From Gonocerus acuteangulatus (lineage: Eukaryota > Arthropoda > Insecta > Hemiptera > Coreidae), in assembly GCA_946811695.1 (NCBI GenBank), contig OX328127.1:48583783-48647782 (forward strand): 64,000 nt of DNA, read 5' to 3'. The position numbers and the translations under genes are program-made. Below the pieces are notes generated by a model. It was not told the DNA's origin. It saw only the letters and a program-made list of their open reading frames with translations, and did no database searches. Of this stretch, positions 53,179 to 64,000 are shown piece by piece (the stretch's first letter is position 1; every line of letters starts with the position of its first letter).

Positions 53179-55197
53179 CAGGGTGATTCAGGTCTAAGTA
53201 GCCAAACTCTAGGAGGTGATTGTAGACATAATTTCCAACAAAAAAGTTCATTTGAAGTATGGTCCGATTCCGGAAGGAAAAGGAGCTATGTCCAATTTTC
53301 TGTTTTTTTAACGTAGTCATGTTTTTTAATGAATCATAAAGGATTGCTCAAAAACTGTTCGAGATCATTAAATTCGAATTATACCATCATAAAATAGATA
53401 AAATTCCCTTTGAAAAAAAACCAGTAATTTAGTTCACAAGAACTATTATTAAAAGATACTTTCTGGACGTCCAATAATGGACTGCTATTTTTATCAATGA
53501 ATCAGAGTTTTTTCGCGAATTTTTGTCCTCAGCCCCCTAACGGACTACGGATTCACAACTTACAGGAAACGTTTACATTTAGTAAGCATTACATCCGAGC
53601 AAATGAAGTGGAGGTTTATTGAGGCATAAATTGAATGATTGGCTCCTTTTTGTCAAACAAAAGTGGAATGTTGTTTTGTTAATTTCAAATACCTTGTGTG
53701 AAGAAATTAAAAATTATACATTTTTTACTGGCCAAACTGTGGGTACCCATTGCCCAGTCCACAATCAATAAAATTAACTGAAAGAAACGATTAGAAAAGA
53801 TTTTCATTTGAGAGATATGTCACATTTCGTGTTTTTTTTTGTTTTTTTTTTCAAAAAATATTTTTCATTGATTTATCTTTTACATGATGGATTTGGCAGC
53901 CAGTTTTGACTAGAAATTCTTAGGGGAGAGGTCAAAAACATTTCCGGGTTGTTAAATACTTGTAATCCAAAACTTACACATATTTTGAAATGTTTTAAAA
54001 TAAAACTTGAAAAAAAAAAAATAAAAATTGTGCAAACCATTGCGGGAAGAAAAATGGTAATCCTCAGTTCGGCCGCAACATTTTGTGGTCAGACGAAGCC
54101 ACATTCACACGGAATATATCAGAATATATATATTTAACAGACCAAATACTTGGTTTCATTTTAATCCTATTGCACTGTGAAGCTCACACAATCAGTATCA
54201 GCTCCAAGTTAACGTGTGGTACGGGATTTCGGACGAATATCTTCCTCAGCCAATCCTGATTCCCGACAGGTTGGATTCAACATAATAAACACATATTAAA
54301 CCTCCTTCAACACGATGGACCTATTGCTTTGGAAGATGTTCTGCTTGGACATAGATTCATGGCACCTGATGGATTGCTGTCCTGCAAACAACACCAGTCC
54401 TGTTAGACAGTGGATGGATCCACTGTCCAAGTTGATAAAGCTACAATTGCAATTTCGGCAAATTTCAAATTTTCAAATATATTAGCAAATATTTTAGTGC
54501 AAACTACATCGTGTAAAAAAATGAATCAATGGAAATTTGTAAAACACAAAATGTAATATATCTCCCAAATGAAAAACTTTTCCAATCATTTCTTACAGTT
54601 ACTTTTTATTGCTTCCGGACTGCACAATGTATTCCCACAGTTTGGCCAATAAAAAATGAATAATTTTTAATTTCTTCACACAAGGTATTTGAAAGTAACG
54701 AAACTACATTCCACATTTTTTTTTGACAAAAGGGAGCCAATCATTCCATTTATCACTCAATAAACCTCCACTTCATTTGCACGGATGTAATGCTTACTAA
54801 ATGTAGAAGTTTTCCTGTAAGTATTGAATCTTTAGTCCGTTAGGAGGCTGAGGAAAAAATTCGCGAAAGAACTCTGATTCATTGATAAAAACAGAAGTGC
54901 ATTATTGGACGTCCAGAAAGTATCTTTTAATAATGGTTCTAGCGAGTTAAATTACTGTTTTCTTAAAGGAAATGTTATCTATTTTATGATGGCATAATTC
55001 GAATTTAATTATCTTGAATAGTTTTTGAGCAATCCTTTATGATTCATTAAAAAACATGACTACGTTAAAAAAACAGAAAATTGGACATAGCTCCTTTTCT
55101 TTCCGGAATCGGACCATACTTCAAATGAACTTATTTGATGGAAATTATGTCTACAATCACCTCCTAGAGTTTGGCTACTTAGACCTGAATCACCCTG
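53179..55197. mobile_element. mariner-like palindromic element, 2.0 kb
   Basis: Starts CAGGGTGATTCAGGTCTAAG and ends with the complement before TATATA. The arms match over roughly 700-900 bp (for example GGAGGTGATTGTAGACATAA at 53212 and its complement near 55150). The centre contains a decayed transposase. A related single arm is at 25835-26290. The left flank reads ACA rather than TA, so the target duplication has changed or the border is off by a few bases. Confidence 0.75.
54075..54440 (+). pseudogene. mariner-like transposase remnant
   Basis: The plus strand reads ILWSDEATFTRN, then with stops and frame changes LLQHDGPIALEDVLLGHRF. LWSDEATF is the catalytic-Asp motif of a widespread arthropod mariner-like transposase, and the later segment fits its LP.LLEDVPL..R region. 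It is heavily decayed. Confidence 0.65.
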
Positions 55198-55229
55198 TAT
55201 ATATTATATTATTTGCTATAAATACCCAA

Positions 55230-55315
<86 letters not shown>
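55230..55315. repeat. Compound CA-TA-TG microsatellite
   Basis: CA repeats, then TA, then TG, making the whole array self-complementary. It lies immediately right of the mariner-like element. Confidence 0.93.
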
Positions 55316-55319
<4 letters not shown>

Positions 55320-55650
55320 CCAATATAATTAATATTAAATAAATTATAATCTGACATAAGTTAAGTATCAGTTCAGTATGGAAAATTCTAAGACGAGCTA
55401 TTACTATTTCTTCTCGTCTGTTTTCGCTAACTAATTACATGAATGAATATAGCGGATCATATTTGGGGATAGCTTTCTTAACGTTCCCAGGACGTTTTTT
55501 TTTAAACACATTGCTCTACTTGGAATGATAACATGCCAATGTATCAGCCATCAGTTGGTGGCGATTTGATTTATTTATTCTTTTCCCTGAAATACATTTT
55601 TTTAGACTTAAACTTTCACGTTTCTGAACCCATAGAACACGGAAGTCAAA

Positions 55651-55655
<5 letters not shown>

Positions 55656-55704
<49 letters not shown>
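55656..55704. repeat. TA microsatellite next to a Helentron-like fragment
   Basis: Preceded by CGTTTCTGAACCCATAGA and GGAAGTCAAAATTG, which resemble the stretch before the TA core in the 2586-4391 element. Confidence 0.8.
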
Positions 55705-55707
<3 letters not shown>

Positions 55708-56659
55708 GTTTACATGCTATCTGGCTCGTAAATGGTAGAATCCACTCACCGGAACACTGTTTTTTTAGCTTTTTTCATTCATAATTTTTGTGTTTCATTT
55801 CTTCAACCTAAATCTGATTGATTGTTGATGATCGGTATTCAATAATTTTGGAGCAAATTGCCATTAGTATAATTGTGCACTAATTAAGGCTCTGTTCTTA
55901 AAGGAGCATAAAATACCACCTAAAAGTAAGCAATACCCAGATGGTTAAGGTAAATCTGAAGAAGAATACAGAAAGTGTAAATGTTTACAGAGAATCTTAT
56001 AGATTGTTTACTATAGAAGTGTCCCTCCCTCATACAGGAGCTAGGGGTGCTTCCCTTTGATTGGATGTCGTTTTTCTTCTACGTCTCTCCTCATACAGGA
56101 GTCTGAGGGAAAGGAGTGGAGGGGAGGGGACGGAGAAAAACTGCTGAAAATCAGGTAAATGGTTCCCCACGGCTCGATCAATCTCAGCCACCGTAGGCTA
56201 TAATGAAATTGCCTCTGGGTTTTATTCCCGAAGGTTTTTAGAATTCGGAGACCGCGGGGTATTTAGGAGTCTTTGTCTGTAGCCATTAGGGTAAGCCCTT
56301 TTCAAAATAACCCGCTCCTCCCCCTTATCGCTTTAAATAAACTTTTATCTTATTTTTCTTCCCACGCCAGAAGTCTCGCTCATTTAATTAAATTATTTTG
56401 GCCCTAGAGGAAGGAAATCCTTCAAAATATATTTATTATCAATTTTTATTATTCCTAAGACGCCCACAAAAATATTGACGAAGAAAATATATATTAACAT
56501 GTCAGTAAATTAAATGATTTTTATATCATGACATGCCAATTTTGGAAATGTTAGTTATATGTTACATCAAGATTTGTAAAGTGTATTAACATAAACGATT
56601 TGTGAGAGGTATATTTAATATTAATATTTAGTAATAGCCAAAAGTTTCAAAACTCTTTA
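55705..56659. other. Intergenic sequence, little recognised
   Basis: CTCATACAGGAG occurs twice (near 56029 and 56090) beside GGGAGG-type sequence, possibly decayed Helentron-like hairpins. No gene found. Confidence 0.4.
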
Positions 56660-56855
56660 TTTCTTTAAAGTTCAACGTCCAATGTAAATGACAAAGTGTT
56701 TTGTAAGGTTTCTACTACCCTTTTCTAACCACGATAAGGCTGATGCCTTTTCTGGTTTTGAAAGTAAAATCATCACCACTATCAGGAATCGAACCTGCGA
56801 CCTCATGTACGGAGCACATACGCCTAAGCACTCAAGGCCATGTGGCTTCCTAACT
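56660..56855 (-). mobile_element. SINE-1 copy, diverged, full length
   Basis: On the minus strand the head reads GCCACATGGCCTTGAGTG, the B-box GGTTCGATTCCTG, then the GGCATCAGCC and tail blocks. Divergence is higher than in the 30-kb pair. Confidence 0.78.
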
Positions 56856-57262
56856 AATTTATAGAATAAAATTTTTATGTGTTACACGGTTCTCAGGATA
56901 GACTTTATTGGCAACGCTTTAGAGTTATGCAGTGCAGTGTGTTCAGCAATTGAAGGAGCTTGTTCATTGAAAGAGCTTTCAATGAAAAAATTAACAGCTC
57001 TGTTAATTTTTTCGAAAATCTAGAAACATAGAAAATTGATGAATCTCTGTGGTATTTTGTGTAGGTTTAGAATTCAATCTACACAAATATTAAAAAAAAT
57101 GAATACATGAATCAAAAGTTAATCTGAAGGCTACATTTATTTTCATTACATTATTTTAGGCCTGAAAGAATAGTTATCATTTAATTATCAATTATCAGTC
57201 TGTTTAATTATGGTGCCCATGCCCTACTGGAATATTGGTAAGAAACAAGAGTTTTTGAATTG

Positions 57263-57358
57263 TATGTTCGTCAGGAAAAGCGACTTGGGTACCTTGATTG
57301 TTTGCCTAATTTGGTCGTATCTGTAACAGTTTATTATAATACTACCTAATTTGTTTTA
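57263..57358 (+). repeat. Dispersed repeat, also at 8193-8288
   Basis: Shares CTTGGGTA, GATTGTTTG and ATACTACCTAATTTGTTTTA with the other copy. Confidence 0.55.
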
Positions 57359-57914
57359 TGCTTGCAAAAAAAAATTTATTTGCCAAGGGTTTTTACGCTG
57401 CATATTCATTCCAGGAAATTTTGATTTATTACTCCAAAATACATTTAGCAAACCTTCACAAGAAGTAACGCTATACATTGTTATTTGACTCCATTTTGTG
57501 GTTGGTTGTAGATTGTAGAGCTGCTAGGATTCCGAGGAAGTGGAAAAGTTATCCGGGTTAAGAGAAAGGCCGGCCTATCAGGGAGAGTGGCCACCGACAA
57601 TTCAATCCAGCCTGTAAGTACCAAGCTCCTTTGACGGGGATTCCAGGGAGGAAAAGTTTGTCTTTCCCTTTCTGAAAAGATAAACAAGGCTTTTCTTCAT
57701 GCCAATTCACTCATATGAGGCTTTTACTTAATTGGCCACTCTGGAAATTCTGGAAAATTTACTGGAAGTTTTCTTGTTCGGACGAATAACTTCTACTTTT
57801 TCATTGATACTTTAAAGGTTTTATTGTTCGAAAGACTTTTCGCTCCATCTTTTTTATTATTATTTGTTGGCACTCTTGTGTCTCAATTACTCAAATACAA
57901 CTGTTAAACAGAAA

Positions 57915-57956
57915 ATCTCTCTCTCTCTCACTCTCTCTCTCTCTCTCTCTCTCTCT

Positions 57957-58001
<45 letters not shown>
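57915..58001. repeat. TC microsatellite
   Basis: About 85 bp of CT repeats with a short CCCC interruption; the apparent Leu/Ser open frame across it is an artefact. Confidence 0.95.
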
Positions 58002-58006
<5 letters not shown>

Positions 58007-58099
58007 TCTCCCTCTTCTCTCGCTTATTCTGAGTAGACGATCTTCGGAATTTTGTGTATTTCATAACTTAATTTCGGGTAAGAGATTTCCTCGAAAATT

Positions 58100-60011
58100 A
58101 ATCTAGAAGAAAACTGGATGCTTTATCATAATACGGGATATAGCTAATTAAAAATGGAATAGTTGACTCATGTTCCCCATATTGTTTTCTTGATTTTGAG
58201 AAAGCTATTGTTCTTGTAACAGAAAAGGATTTTAGCTCATATAGCTTCTTGGAGGAAAACAATCAGCTCCCAACGGAATTGTATTATAAACTTCTTCTCA
58301 TTCATTTTCTAATAATACAACTTTAATTATAATTATTTATCAATTTAAAATATATCAAAAATACACAAAGATCGTGTTATAATAATCAAAATTATATTGG
58401 ATAATTAACACCGAAATGCAATTTTATCATCAGTAAAGAAAAGGAATTATTTCAATCATGAATAAATAATAAATTAATATAGTTTAATTTTTCTATCTGC
58501 ATGCCTATAACATAAAAAATATTTTTTAATGTACAGTTTACTCCATAATTCGATAGTTTGACAGGGTACGGACGATATATCCTCTCAGATTACCATTATA
58601 AAGACTAAATTTATTGATTTTCGATCAAAAATTGGCAGTTTAGAAGAAGAGAATAGAATTTCAAAATGTGATGTAACCAATTAAAACGAAGTTACGATTT
58701 GTTTTGCGCGAATTTGACTCCAAAAACCATGTAAACCATCATTCAAATTTTTGTACTAAAATGCATTAATATCGGACCATTTTTGAGCCTCTGGGAGCGC
58801 AAGCTAAAGAAAACCTTCATATTTTTAATGAAATAATAATAACTAATACCCGAATTTTTCGAACCATAGCTAGGGGCAATCAAAGGACAAATTTAACAAT
58901 CATATGTTAGCAGTATAAATTTTAATTTTTGTCCTTAATTGCTTTAATTTTTTAACTAATTCTATTTGTTTTAATTAGTACAATGTTTTATAACAATTTC
59001 TTGTTCATAGGTTCACTAGATTGATGTACATTTCATTGTTCATAAAATCAGTTTCATTGTAAGTTCAATGCAAGTACATATTACGTTTTCTCTTCTTTAC
59101 TTTATTCGTGCATCTCACCTTTGGTTACTTTCACAATGGTATAATAATGTTAGATGTTATTCGAAATAATACTACGAAACCGAAAAGGAAATAGGAACAT
59201 AAAAAATAAAAAAGTATAAAAAACAAACTAATTTGTAGGTGGCAACTAAAAATATTTTGAGATAGTTTAAAACGAAAATAATTAAATAAAATATAAAAAA
59301 ATAAACAATTAGGATAAAAACATATAAAAATAAACTTACAAATATTATGTCTTTCGGAAATAAACTTTAGAGTTCCGCCAATTAAAACAACCAAATATCC
59401 TTACTCTTTCCAATCGAGTCCATATTTATTTTTAAGCTCTTACTCTATGCAGAAAGATGGTTTAGTAGAAACTACAGCCTACGAAGGCATTATAACACAA
59501 GGTGCCTTCTGAGGTTTCGCGTGAGTCGAACCCTGTGCCTGTTGGGCGGATACAAAAGCACAAGTACTCATCCCATAGAGGATGAAATGTTGAGTGAATG
59601 CTTCTCTGGAAGGGCGGGGACACGAGGTGTCCAGTACATTACCTAATTGGTGTTCCCTTCCCTAGCAGGATAAGCCTAGAAAAGCTCTCCTTTGTGCGCC
59701 TTTGTTGGCATCATCAATTCCGTTTTGTTAATGAATTGGCCTTTTGCGTTCATTATCGGAAGCCGCAGGCTGTTTTCATTCTGGCTAAATCCCTCTTCTC
59801 GTGCACTCATCCATTAACATTAATACATAAACATGATTGAAAAACTACAAGGTAACTTTAGAGTTCAGGTTAAATTTATGGACAGACAATATTTAAAAGC
59901 TAGTTTACATATAAGAAATAGAGAATTTCGAAAGTTATCTGTTGGCTGTTCTACATAATAATTACGTGAACTATAGTTTTGTTATTTCAAATTATAATGC
60001 GAGTAAAAAAA
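58100..60011. other. AT-rich intergenic region
   Basis: Around 58680-58815 a diverged block (TTTGCGCGAATTTGACTCCAA, ATCGGACCATTTTTGAG) matches the interior of the Helentron-like element at 28290-28440. A B-box-like GGGTTCGACTCAC lies on the minus strand near 59525, without an A-box. No gene recognised. Confidence 0.45.
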
Positions 60012-60353
60012 AGTCCGTCACGCAGGAGCTGCATAACTAAGCACTTTCCTCAGAATTTGGGTAGTGTAGACTGCTTTCCAGAACAATTTGCTTAAAATAT
60101 CCTACATAAATAAAATAAAAACGTGAATAGTTCTCATTTTGTAATGAGTAACTAATCAATTATTAATTTTCATCCAGAGTTATGTTTACACATGGTACCT
60201 ACTACACTACATAATAAATACAAAAATCCTCATATTATCGTATTTTGATCTAACGCAGGAACAGGATACAGTCACTCTAGTGGTAGAAAGCGCTCCTTGC
60301 GGCGGCTTTGTGAACCTACGTCTGCCGGCTTTTCTATTCAAATATATTACAAA

Positions 60354-61395
60354 TTAAACCCCCGCTTTCCGATTGACCGATTCAGCTCATTTTTACAACA
60401 CTTCTTTCTCATGAGTTACCCACGACGTATACTGCGTTTCGTTACAATACAGCAGAAATTACGACCGGTATGGGTATATTAGGAATTTGGGTCCGGAGTA
60501 AACCCCCCCTTCTAATGAACCGATTTAGTTTATTTTTACAACACATATTTACCTGTAGATTACCACTACGAATACCGAGTTTCGTCGAAATATACCAAAA
60601 ATCACGGCTGGTAGTGGCGAATTGGTATTGTGGGTCTGGAGTAAACCCCCCCCCCCCCCACTCCTAATGAACCGATTTCGTTTATTTTTACAACACATAT
60701 TTACCTGTGGATTAGCACTACGAATACCGAGTTTCGTCGAAATATACCAAAAATCACGGCTGGTAGTGGCGAATTGGTATTGTGGGACCGGAGTAAACCC
60801 CCCCCCCCCTTCTAATGAACCGATTTAGTTCATTTTTATATCTCACTTTTCTCTCTATATTACCACTACGAATACCAAGGTTCGTTGAAATATAACAAAT
60901 ATTACGGCTGACATAGTCAAATAAGTGTTTTGGGTCCGGAGTAAACCCCCCCTTCTAATGAACCGATTTAGTTTATTTTTACAACACATATTTACCTGTA
61001 GATTACCACTACGAATACCGAGTTTCGTCGAAATATACCAAAAATCACGGCTGGTAGTGGCGAATTGGTATTGTGGGTCTGGAGTAAACCCCCCCCCCCC
61101 CCCCCGCCCCCCTCTTAATGAACCGATTTCGTTTATTTTTACAACACATATTTACCTGTGGATTAGCACTACGAATACCGAGTTTCGTCGAAATATACCA
61201 AAAATCACGGCTGGTAGTGGCGAATTGGTATTGTGGGACCGGAGTAAACCCCCCCCCTTCTAATGAACCGATTTAGTTCATTTTTATATCTCACTTTTCT
61301 CTCTATATTACCACTACGAATACCAAGGTTCGTTGAAATATAACAAATATTACGGCTGACATAGTCAAATAAGTGTTTTGGGTTCGGGGTAAACC
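60354..61395 (+). repeat. About 147-bp minisatellite with a three-monomer higher-order unit
   Basis: Seven diverged monomers each contain AATGAACCGATTT, ACTACGAATACC, TTCGTCGAAATATA and a C run after GGAGTAAA. Monomers starting near 60510, 60660 and 60810 are repeated almost exactly by those near 60953, 61112 and 61258, giving a higher-order period of about 443-448 bp. C runs vary from 7 to more than 15. Confidence 0.88.
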
Positions 61396-61516
61396 CCCCC
61401 TTCCGGTGGACCGACTTTGGTGGTTAACGAACTCGTTCAATCGTTTGCTAATTGAATGCTATATACCAAGTTTCGTGACGAATAAACAAAAACTCTGGCC
61501 GCTATCGTGTTAACAG

Positions 61517-61522
<6 letters not shown>

Positions 61523-61577
<55 letters not shown>
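61523..61577. repeat. TA microsatellite core of the Helentron-like element
   Basis: Pure TA between the minisatellite and the 3' end. Confidence 0.95.
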
Positions 61578-61580
<3 letters not shown>

Positions 61581-61976
61581 TTTAACGGGGGTCATTTTCG
61601 GTGTCTACTAGGTAGGATCGATAAAGATTTGAAGAAATTTTTCAAAAATTACGTCATGAGTCCAACCTCAATAGCTACTTTCCTTCGGAGGAAAGTGCTA
61701 AAGATGACGCCGGCCCCCCTGATACCTCGGGCCCCTGATCAATTGTCCACCGTACCCCCCCCCCCCCCCCCCCTAGAGGTGGCCCTGGCCATGGGATTAT
61801 GGACATCGTTAAATTAAAATGCTTGTAGAGCATTTTAATTATATTATAATTAAAATTCTCTACAAGTTTCACGTCCAAATGAGTCCTTTTTAGGAGCAAA
61901 TCAAGCAATTACCGCTTTAACCTACGAGTATCTTCTGCAGGTAGGGCCACGACTATACTACACTACACACATATAT

Positions 61977-61978
<2 letters not shown>

Positions 61979-62014
<36 letters not shown>
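61979..62014. repeat. GA microsatellite
   Basis: About 17 GA units. Confidence 0.95.
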
Positions 62015-62016
<2 letters not shown>

Positions 62017-62898
62017 CATATTTGTAAAAGGTTTTGTTTTGTTTTTTCGCAACCTCTTCAGATCGACAACACAAACAGGCATTCTTGACTATAGGAAGAA
62101 ATACAACATAAAAAACATTTCAGCATGGATCTCTGTTTTGGTAGATAACAGCGCAGAATAACCTCGGGTACAGAGAAATATATCTACATGCAACATAAAT
62201 ATAGGAATTTATTACTTCCCTAATGACGTACCACAAGATCCCCACATAACTTACAGAAGTTTATCCCTGCAAGAGAAGGATATTATGCTGAGTGGTTGTT
62301 GTATTAAGGAATAGAATGTTGTTGGGAGTGGAATAGTAAGTGCTGCTAGAGGAGGGATGGTAGTCAACAACAAGAAAATACCAACATACACCCCAATATC
62401 ACGTTCTAGGGCCAGTGTCCTCAAGATGGCTACTATGTTTCTATTTGGAAGGCTATTCCTGTGTTATCATCTCTTAGTCGGACAGTACCAATAACCTCCC
62501 CTCTCTTAAAACAATGGACAAAAAAAAAATAAAAACAGTGGCTTCTTTGACTGCTTTAGAGGAACTAAGTACCTATACATATAAATATTTACATGTATTA
62601 TTACCATTTTGTTATGAATGCCTCATATGGAGAGATGGACGATGAGCTAGCCACCGGCCATGCCATACCATCGGCTGACCAGCCGATACCATAAGCCCTC
62701 TTAAAAAAAAAAGGTAAAGTCCATCTACCCAATTAGATCTCATGGACAAAATTGAAGGTAATGATTAAAAAAATATTTAAGGATGCCCAAAGGGGAGGGG
62801 CTTTTAAATCCCCCCTTTTTCTTGTTTTATTCATATCTCTGTCCATTAAATTCAGAATAATTACGGAAGAAATATATTTACCAATGATTATATTATAT
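62015..62898. other. Intergenic sequence, nothing recognised
   Basis: No domain-bearing frame or repeat copy noted. Confidence 0.45.
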
Positions 62899-63933
<1,035 letters not shown>

Positions 63934-63998
<65 letters not shown>

Positions 63999-64000
63999 CA
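63934..64000. repeat. CA then TA microsatellite at the window edge
   Basis: CA repeat with one AAAC interruption passing into TA. Confidence 0.95.

Larger units (their letters stand above)
60012..61701 (+). mobile_element. Helentron-like element with minisatellite body, copy 4
   Basis: Starts AGTCCGTCACGCAGGAG like the other copies and has the sub-terminal TAAGCACTTTCC (60038-60049). Inside are the tandem repeats (60354-61395) and a TA core (61523-61577). It ends in a hairpin with stem ACTTTCCT and loop TCGG (61677-61696) whose right side continues as GGAAAGTGCTAA (61690-61701), the near-complement of the 5' sub-terminal repeat. The ends thus differ from copies 1-2 (GCGCGGTTCC type) but co-vary with each other. 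No coding region. Confidence 0.6.

Noticed and set aside
57864..58106. Open frame of Leu-Ser repeats
   Set aside because: Translation of the TC microsatellite.
59500..59570. Possible tRNA gene on the minus strand (GGGTTCGACTCAC)
   Set aside because: Only a B-box-like stretch; no A-box at the right spacing and no cloverleaf could be drawn.
60354..61395. Tandem repeats read as a protein (RFSLFLQHIFTC-type repeats)
   Set aside because: The frame follows the minisatellite and breaks with C-run length, so it is not a coding repeat.
62027..62080. Hammerhead-like CTGAAGAGGTTGCG on the minus strand
   Set aside because: The expected GAAAC box and stem III are replaced by an A-rich CAAAACAAAACC stretch, so the core is incomplete.

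Overview
This window looks like nuclear DNA of an AT-rich, intron-containing animal, most likely an arthropod. It has no bacterial-style gene packing. The few believable genes are split by long introns with GT/AG borders, one has a TATA box plus an arthropod-like initiator, and the rest is dominated by eukaryotic mobile elements: Penelope-like, non-LTR, tRNA-derived SINEs, Helitron and Helentron-like elements, Tc1/mariner and pogo relics, and foldback elements. Long TA microsatellites occur every few kilobases. I cannot name a species.

Genes. (1) Two tandem paralogous two-exon genes on the + strand, here called gene A (exons 21606-21791 and 25353-25568) and gene B (exons 29734-29925 and 35134-35352). 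They encode small, charged, helical proteins of 133 and 136 residues with a shared second-exon motif and identical phase-0 introns; I do not recognise the family. (2) A three-exon gene for a secreted 282-residue protein (gene C; 49521-49599, 50505-50670, 51969-52572), with signal peptide, TATA box and polyadenylation signal, also unrecognised. (3) Weak single-exon candidates at 16682-16927 and 45163-45488.

Mobile DNA by region. 1-1115: 3' part of a Penelope-like element (RT tail, GIY-YIG endonuclease, hammerhead ribozyme). 2.3-6.0 kb: SINEs, a Helentron-like element, then two inverted repeats, each carrying a divergent pair of hammerhead ribozymes. 8.3-8.7 kb: a short Helitron at the exact centre of a palindrome. 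17.8-19.9 kb: a 2.1-kb foldback element. 21.8-23.2 kb: a SINE split by a second foldback family with an 8-bp target duplication. 23.7-25.2 kb: a pogo-like relic inside the gene A intron. 26.9-29.5 kb: a Helentron-like element interrupted by a foldback copy. 30.4-33.9 kb: an almost intact non-LTR element, antisense in the gene B intron, with a 12-bp target duplication. 35.4-38.5 kb: a nested palindrome of SINEs and a mariner-like element. 44.3-45.0 kb: a nearly perfect 352-bp-arm palindrome of unknown origin. 53.2-55.2 kb: a second mariner-like palindrome with a transposase relic. 60.0-61.7 kb: a Helentron-like element whose body is a minisatellite with a three-monomer higher-order repeat.

Two themes stand out. 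One is inverted duplication at every scale, from 46-bp perfect hairpins to 2-3-kb palindromes. The other is self-cleaving RNA: five hammerhead motifs in the first 6 kb, four of them in mirror-image pairs. All family assignments are from motif reading by eye; no database search was possible.
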